Assembly (NCBI GenBank): GCA_964451925.1
Contig: CAYVKA010000019.1
Coordinates: 8,475 to 72,474, forward strand
Direction: 5' to 3'
Length of the DNA stretch: 64,000 nucleotides
From: Nevskia sp964451925
Lineage (GTDB): Bacteria > Pseudomonadota > Gammaproteobacteria > Nevskiales > Nevskiaceae
The position numbers and the translations under genes are program-made. A model generated the notes under the pieces. The model did not search any database. It was given only the letters and a program-made list of their open reading frames with translations, and was not told where the DNA came from. Every line of letters starts with the position of its first letter. The first letter of the stretch is position 1. Shown piece by piece: positions 59,690-64,000 of the stretch.

Positions 59690-60934
59690 CTAGTACGCCC
59701 CAGTTTTGGCGAACGGAACCTTTAGCGTCTGGATGAGATATTTGACATCATTTAGCACCGACCACTCGTTGACGTATTCCTCCAGACACTGAATTCGCGT
59801 TACGTAGTCGCTATCGGTGCGATGCTTAATCTGCCATGGGCCCGTTACCCCAGGTTTTACTTGCTTGTACAAGCGAAAGTAAGCTCCCCATCGATCTCGT
59901 TCATGCAGAGCCATAGGGCGCGGGCCTACCAAACTCATTTCGCCGTTAATGACATTGAACAACTGTGGCAGTTCATCCAGGCTTGTGCGGCGCAGGAATT
60001 TTCCGATACGGGTTATCCGCGGGTCGTCTCGGAGTTTCTCGTAGCGCGCCCATTCCTCCCGCGCTGCTGCGCTTCGCGCCAGTATGTCAGCGAGAGCGGC
60101 CTCTGCGTTGGGGATCATGGTGCGAAATTTCCAGCAACGGAACTCTTTACCACCGAAGCCTATTCGGCGCTGGCCATAGAAGAGTGGTCCGTCGTCGAAA
60201 ATCTGGACCAGCGCGATGATTGCGAAGAAGGGGGAGACTATGGCCAGAATCAAGCTGGCCGATAAGAAATCTAATAAGCGCTTACTGAAATTGATCGGCT
60301 TCGCCGAAGCCACAGGTAGATCGCCATCCTTGTCCAGCCCAAGCTCCACCTTATTGACGTAGCCATATTTGTAGTGAATAAGATAGGCGTGCTGTTCACG
60401 CTCCTCCACTTTTCCGGCCAGGTCCAGCTTGTAGCCGAGGGAAATCAGCATGGTTTCTCTAAACAGTTCCGTGTCGAGCGCGAAGATGAACGCTATCGAA
60501 TGTCGGAGCTTTCGCTGATCCTCGGAGAGGTTATGACGTTCCGGCTGCGGCAGGAGGAATCCGTCCAGGAAATTCTGCCATTCGATCAGAGAAGAGAGCG
60601 TGCTAATCGAATTGGCGTATAAAGCCTTGGCACTCTTGGCCAGAGCGGAAGCCGTCCTGTTTGAGGATGCCCCAAGTGATTCAATTGCCCAATCGCAAAG
60701 CGAACGAAAGATATCCTCCGCTTCCAGTTCGCCCCCCGGTGCAAAGCCCTTCAGAACTCCAAAGGCTATCGCCAAGTCCACCAGGTTGGCCCGGCTCGCA
60801 TCGGCGACAAAAGAACTTCCGAATGAGTACGCTTCTCCTTCTGCTACGCATAGAAGCCGGGCCTTGAAAGCTGCCAACACTCGGGCTGCTAAGACATCAG
60901 AGCGAACTGCGCGAGGTTTGGGGGCAGGAATCAT
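59690..60934 (-). CDS. Sugar transferase (PglC/WbaP superfamily) with unrecognised N-terminal domain
   Basis: A 414-residue polyprenyl-phosphate sugar-phosphate transferase that starts a repeat unit. The C-terminal ~200 residues are the monotopic transferase: NFSKRLLDFLSASLILAIVSPFF membrane hairpin, GQRRIGFGGKEFRCWKFRTM, DPRITRIGKFLRRTSLDELPQL with the catalytic dyad Asp320-Glu321, and MSLVGPRP. The first ~210 residues are mostly helical and soluble, with no CoA-binding fold or the five helices of WbaP; I do not recognise the domain. ATG at 60932-60934. Confidence 0.88.
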   Translation of the reverse strand: MIPAPKPRAVRSDVLAARVLAAFKARLLCVAEGEAYSFGSSFVADASRANLVDLAIAFGVLKGFAPGGELEAEDIFRSLCDWAIESLGASSNRTASALAKSAKALYANSISTLSSLIEWQNFLDGFLLPQPERHNLSEDQRKLRHSIAFIFALDTELFRETMLISLGYKLDLAGKVEEREQHAYLIHYKYGYVNKVELGLDKDGDLPVASAKPINFSKRLLDFLSASLILAIVSPFFAIIALVQIFDDGPLFYGQRRIGFGGKEFRCWKFRTMIPNAEAALADILARSAAAREEWARYEKLRDDPRITRIGKFLRRTSLDELPQLFNVINGEMSLVGPRPMALHERDRWGAYFRLYKQVKPGVTGPWQIKHRTDSDYVTRIQCLEEYVNEWSVLNDVKYLIQTLKVPFAKTGAY

Positions 60935-60958
60935 GGCAGATCTCGATAGATCCCAGAC

Positions 60959-61924
60959 TTACGCTGTTTCAATTTGATTGAAACGGGAAAAATGAGATTC
61001 ATACCATTTCACAACTTCCGGCAGGCGCGTCTTCAGGCTGCGCGAAGGAGACCAGCCTAATTTACGAATCTTGGAACTGTCTAGCGCGTAACGGGAATCA
61101 TTAAAGGGGCGGTCCTGGACGAATGTCAGGGCCTCGCTAATGCGCAGTCCCAATACATTGCAGATCATCTCGGCAACCTCAAGATTGGAATATTCTTCAT
61201 CTGTGCCCGCATTGTAGATTTCTCCAGGCGCTCCATTGCGCAGCAGCAGGGAAATTGCCGCGGCAAAATCCTCGACCGCCAAGAAACGTCGGCGGTTTTT
61301 TCCGGTGCCGTGCATCGGAAGCTTCTTGCCGGCGAGGCCCAGTAATGTGAACTTCGGGATCAGTTTTTCAGGATACTGGCGAATTCCGAAAATATTGTTG
61401 CTGCGGATAATGGTAAGCGGCAGCTTGAACGAGTGAACGTAGCTGATCGCAATCATGTCCGCCCCTGCTTTCGACGCTGAGTAAGGGTTCGTAGGGGTCA
61501 GGATGTCAGTTTCAGTATGAGCTCCTTGCTCGATTTCCCCATAGACTTCGTCTGTGGATACATGGATGATCCTCTTCACACCGTTGATTCTGCATGCTTC
61601 GAGAATTGAGTGTGTCCCAAGTGTATTGGATCGAGTAAATTGCAAAGAGTTGCCAAAGGAGTTGTCGACATGGCTTTCGGCCGCGACATGAACGACACAA
61701 TCGACATCGCGAGTCACTCGCTGGCACAGATCGAAATCACAAAGGTCACCAACAACAAGGCGGCAGCGGTCCCAGTCGAGAGAGCCATCCATATTTCGAA
61801 TATCTGCCGCATACGTCATCTTGTCTAGGATGACCAGCCGCGCTTCAGGGAACTGCTTTCGCATCTCCTCTACGACATGAGATCCGATAAAGCCAGCACC
61901 ACCTGTAATCAAAATATTATGCAT
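60959..61924 (-). CDS. rmlB: dTDP-glucose 4,6-dehydratase-like SDR (RmlB type)
   Basis: A 321-residue extended SDR. ITGGAGFIGSHVVEEM, VHVAAESHVDNS, STDEVYGEIEQG (the catalytic Thr-Asp-Glu) and NPYSASKAGADM with Tyr-x3-Lys fit RmlB, which makes dTDP-4-keto-6-deoxyglucose. It is about 30 residues shorter than most RmlB, and HVDNS replaces HVDRS. RmlA, RmlC and RmlD are not found in the window, so dTDP-rhamnose synthesis would need genes elsewhere, or the substrate is another nucleotide sugar. In the minus-strand operon. Confidence 0.78.
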   Translation of the reverse strand: MHNILITGGAGFIGSHVVEEMRKQFPEARLVILDKMTYAADIRNMDGSLDWDRCRLVVGDLCDFDLCQRVTRDVDCVVHVAAESHVDNSFGNSLQFTRSNTLGTHSILEACRINGVKRIIHVSTDEVYGEIEQGAHTETDILTPTNPYSASKAGADMIAISYVHSFKLPLTIIRSNNIFGIRQYPEKLIPKFTLLGLAGKKLPMHGTGKNRRRFLAVEDFAAAISLLLRNGAPGEIYNAGTDEEYSNLEVAEMICNVLGLRISEALTFVQDRPFNDSRYALDSSKIRKLGWSPSRSLKTRLPEVVKWYESHFSRFNQIETA

Positions 61925-61960
61925 CTCTCGTGATTTTCCAAAAATTAACGTGGTAATGAT

Positions 61961-62824
61961 CTACGACTGTGCACACTTAGCCCTTCGGCCGATTGCAATG
62001 ACAGCAGACTCAAGTTGGTCAATTGACGGATAGCTCTGAACGGCGCGTTTGATCTTGTCCGTATTGACTATAAAGGCGTCGCGCTCATCTGGACACGTGA
62101 CGACAAGTTCACCTGAGCCGTAGCCTTGAATGAGCCAAAGGGCTATCTTGCCGATCGGCACCCCAATGCCTGAGCCGACATTGAAAATGCCGCTGGGCTT
62201 GGCAGTAATGACAGCGGTTAAGACTTCACAAAGAGCCTCAACAGGAATGAAGTCGCGCACCACGAATGGGCTGACGTCTAGTATCACTCTCTGTTCGCGG
62301 CGCAGCGACGTCACGGCGATGCCAAAAAAACCTGATCGGCCAGGCTCGTAGCCAAATACATTTGATATCCTCATGATAGAGCATTTATCTCCAAGAAGAT
62401 CAAGGACTCGTTTTTCCGATTCGATCTTGTTCCGCCCATATGGGGTGTCGGGTGCTGGTGTTTCATTTTCATCGATTCGGCGCAAGATCGGACTTGATGC
62501 ATAGACCCTTCTAGTGCTCAGCATCACGTAATGCGCCCCAGCTTTTGCTGCCAGTTTTGCTGCGAAGAGATCTGCGTCATAGTCGACTTCATACCCTGAT
62601 GATTTGAATTTTGGATGCAGGGCACAATTCAAAATGACGTCGTAGTGGCCTCCAGGAAGGTTTGTTGCGTCCTTGTGCCCTAAGGACGTGATAGAAAGGT
62701 CAGGCGAAGAAAATTTTGATAGGGTCGATCCAATGAAGCTGGAGGCCCCAATTATCAAGACCCTGGTAGAGACAGCCGCAACTTCCCCGGAGCGGAGTGC
62801 TTGTTCTCGAATCTGCACGGTCAT
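61961..62824 (-). CDS. NAD-dependent sugar-nucleotide reductase/epimerase (SDR, RmlD-like)
   Basis: A 287-residue SDR. The NAD motif is VLIIGASSFIGSTLSKF, after an N-terminal ~18-residue extension; the active-site region is YVMLSTRRVYASSPILR with DTPYGRNKIESEK (Tyr-x3-Lys). VVRDFIPVEALCEVL and NVGSG follow. It may perform the 4-keto reduction after the RmlB-like enzyme, as both are adjacent in this operon. The substrate cannot be read from the sequence. Confidence 0.78.
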   Translation of the reverse strand: MTVQIREQALRSGEVAAVSTRVLIIGASSFIGSTLSKFSSPDLSITSLGHKDATNLPGGHYDVILNCALHPKFKSSGYEVDYDADLFAAKLAAKAGAHYVMLSTRRVYASSPILRRIDENETPAPDTPYGRNKIESEKRVLDLLGDKCSIMRISNVFGYEPGRSGFFGIAVTSLRREQRVILDVSPFVVRDFIPVEALCEVLTAVITAKPSGIFNVGSGIGVPIGKIALWLIQGYGSGELVVTCPDERDAFIVNTDKIKRAVQSYPSIDQLESAVIAIGRRAKCAQS

Positions 62825-62932
62825 GTAGTGAGATAAGAAGTGACAACCTGATCGACGACCGTTACTTCGTTGAATTTCCGAAGCAAAACCGCGCTACTGC
62901 AAATGCGGCAACTAACGGCGTTTTATAAGCAG

Positions 62933-63772
62933 TCAATCTTGATGGCTTAGTCTGGTGTACTCAGCATCCTGGCTGCAAATGTCGAGAGATTGTTCCGACG
63001 CATCGACCCTTGAGTGTGGCTGCCGCTGAAATACGACATATATGGCATTGAATAATATTGCCAAATCAACTCCGAGCGATGCGCTGAGCGCGTACTGCTT
63101 GTCTATCGCAATCTGGCGTCGATAATCTCGATTGTCTTCTCCGGCCAATTGCCAAAGCCCCGTCAAACCAGGGTTGAACGCGAGATAGTACTTGGCCGCC
63201 TTGCCGTATTTTCTCAACTCTTCTCGGGTAACCGGGCGTGGGCCGACCAGGCTCATATCGCCTTTTAGCACATTCCACAATTTCGGGAGCTGCTCCAGGC
63301 TGGTTTTCCGAAGGAATTTCCCAACGGTGCTCATTCGAGGGTCGTTTTTCAAATTCTTATTGCGAATCCATAATTCGTACGATTGCGGATCGCGCACTAA
63401 TAACTCGCACATCGCACCGCTTGCGTCCGGAATCATTGTCCTAAACTTCAACGCTTTGAATTCTTTGCCATTTTTTCCGATGCGCGTATGTCCGACAATA
63501 ATCGCACCTGCCTCGCGGCGCAAGACAAACATTACAACAACGATCATTGGCAAAAATACCACAGCGAGCATCATAGCCAACGCGATATCGGCCACTCGTT
63601 TGGTCAATATATAGAGCTGACTGTCGCCAAGCGTGTCCGTCGATGACTGAATCTGTTCGATTTCCTGGAACCCGGCATTTCGCTGTAACAGTGAGTTTTG
63701 ATTCACTTCCACCCCGTTCGTCAAGGTAGGCGGTATTGCCGTGAATCTAGAATTTATAGCTCGCTGGTCCAT
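62933..63772 (-). CDS. Sugar transferase (PglC-type), catalytic dyad altered to Glu-Gln
   Basis: A 279-residue monotopic transferase. A ~55-residue polar N-terminus leads to the membrane hairpin (LTKRVADIALAMMLAVVFLPMIVVVMFVL), then GHTRIGKNGKEFKALKFRTM, DPRMSTVGKFLRKTSLEQLPKLWNVLKGDMSLVGPRP and GLTGLWQL. Family enzymes have Asp-Glu at this site (SLDELP); here Glu160-Gln161 (GAG CAG, codons 63295-63290) replace it. The rest of the signature is intact. ATG at 63770-63772 with AGGA 7 bases before; a TTG 18 codons earlier is less likely. First gene of the minus-strand operon. Confidence 0.88.
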   Translation of the reverse strand: MDQRAINSRFTAIPPTLTNGVEVNQNSLLQRNAGFQEIEQIQSSTDTLGDSQLYILTKRVADIALAMMLAVVFLPMIVVVMFVLRREAGAIIVGHTRIGKNGKEFKALKFRTMIPDASGAMCELLVRDPQSYELWIRNKNLKNDPRMSTVGKFLRKTSLEQLPKLWNVLKGDMSLVGPRPVTREELRKYGKAAKYYLAFNPGLTGLWQLAGEDNRDYRRQIAIDKQYALSASLGVDLAILFNAIYVVFQRQPHSRVDASEQSLDICSQDAEYTRLSHQD

Positions 63773-64000
63773 AATTTGATCCTGAGACCCTGAAGCATGG
63801 CTTCTTTCCAATTGAAAGCGATTCAAATTAATTCACTATGAGAAAGCTAATGATTAATTCGGAAAAGCATGCACTTGAGCATTTCACAATACACCCCGCA
63901 TTGCAGCATAAATATTACACATCTTAAATCACAAGACCTTTTTAGCAGCATGCTGAAAAAGGTCGGAAAAATCGCTCGCGTGAGTTCGCTAATTTCGGAA
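63773..64000. other. Upstream region of the minus-strand polysaccharide operon
   Basis: AT-rich, gene-free to the window end. It holds the promoter of the minus-strand operon (not fixed by eye) and an inverted repeat at 63935-63964. Confidence 0.5.
63935..63964. repeat. Inverted repeat near the right window edge
   Basis: GACCTTTTT (63935-63943) and AAAAAGGTC (63956-63964) pair perfectly, with a further AGCA/TGCT in the centre and one bulged G. It resembles a terminator for a gene off the right end, or a regulatory dyad. Confidence 0.55.

Noticed and set aside
1..64000. CRISPR arrays, prophage or integron structures
   Set aside because: No regularly spaced repeats, integrase, phage structural genes or attC-like sites were seen.

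Overview
The window is a 64 kb piece of a high-GC gammaproteobacterial chromosome. FimX, an unusually small RsxB linked to metG and nth, a stand-alone cysI/DUF934/CysB cluster and gfc/yjb-type polysaccharide genes suggest the Xanthomonadales/Nevskiales branch. This placement is inferred from gene content only. About the first 35 kb is compact housekeeping DNA. The last 23 kb (from about 40.9 kb) is an exopolysaccharide locus of visibly lower GC, with non-ATG starts and AT-rich intergenic DNA, which suggests acquisition by transfer.

Layout, left to right: tail of a universal stress protein; serS; a DeaD-type RNA helicase; a minus-strand molybdopterin operon moaA-moaD-moaE-moaC; a sulfur assimilation block (cysI and DUF934 under a CysB-type regulator, a divergent TauE/SafE transporter, and cysG for siroheme); dxs; a Phd/VapC-like toxin-antitoxin pair with a near-perfect operator palindrome; ispA and xseB; a small membrane protein; an ECF sigma factor with a one- or two-helix membrane partner; parE and parC behind a LexA-like box; htpX convergent with epmB-fimX; galE; a minus-strand chain metG, small protein, rsxB, nth with stop/start overlaps; mrp; dcd; rlmKL.

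The envelope part begins with a rearranged group 4 capsule/YjbEFGH-type locus. gfcB (lipoprotein) is followed by an intact IS3-family element with a programmed frameshift signal, then a gfcA-like gene on the opposite strand, then gfcD/yjbH. No gfcC is visible. A low-molecular-weight tyrosine phosphatase (Wzb type) is divergent from the main exopolysaccharide operon. That operon has a recognisable promoter, an ops-like element and a hairpin in its leader, then Wza, the Wzc kinase, Gmd, a Wzx flippase, an acetyltransferase, a methyltransferase, three glycosyltransferases, two SDR epimerase/reductases, a Wzy-like polymerase, a Gfo/Idh oxidoreductase and a Tat-exported beta-helix protein. A converging five-gene operon supplies two PglC/WbaP-type sugar transferases, an RmlB-like dehydratase, another SDR protein and a GT2 glycosyltransferase.

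Together these genes can account for sugar-nucleotide synthesis, chain initiation, repeat-unit assembly, flipping, polymerisation, export and phospho-regulated chain length. The most unusual points are the two initiating transferases: one has a roughly 210-residue N-terminal domain I do not recognise, and the other has Glu-Gln in place of the catalytic Asp-Glu dyad. The Tat beta-helix protein, the broken gfc locus, the SOS-like box before parE and two small open frames inside the polysaccharide locus are also worth a second look. No CRISPR array, rRNA or tRNA gene was recognised.
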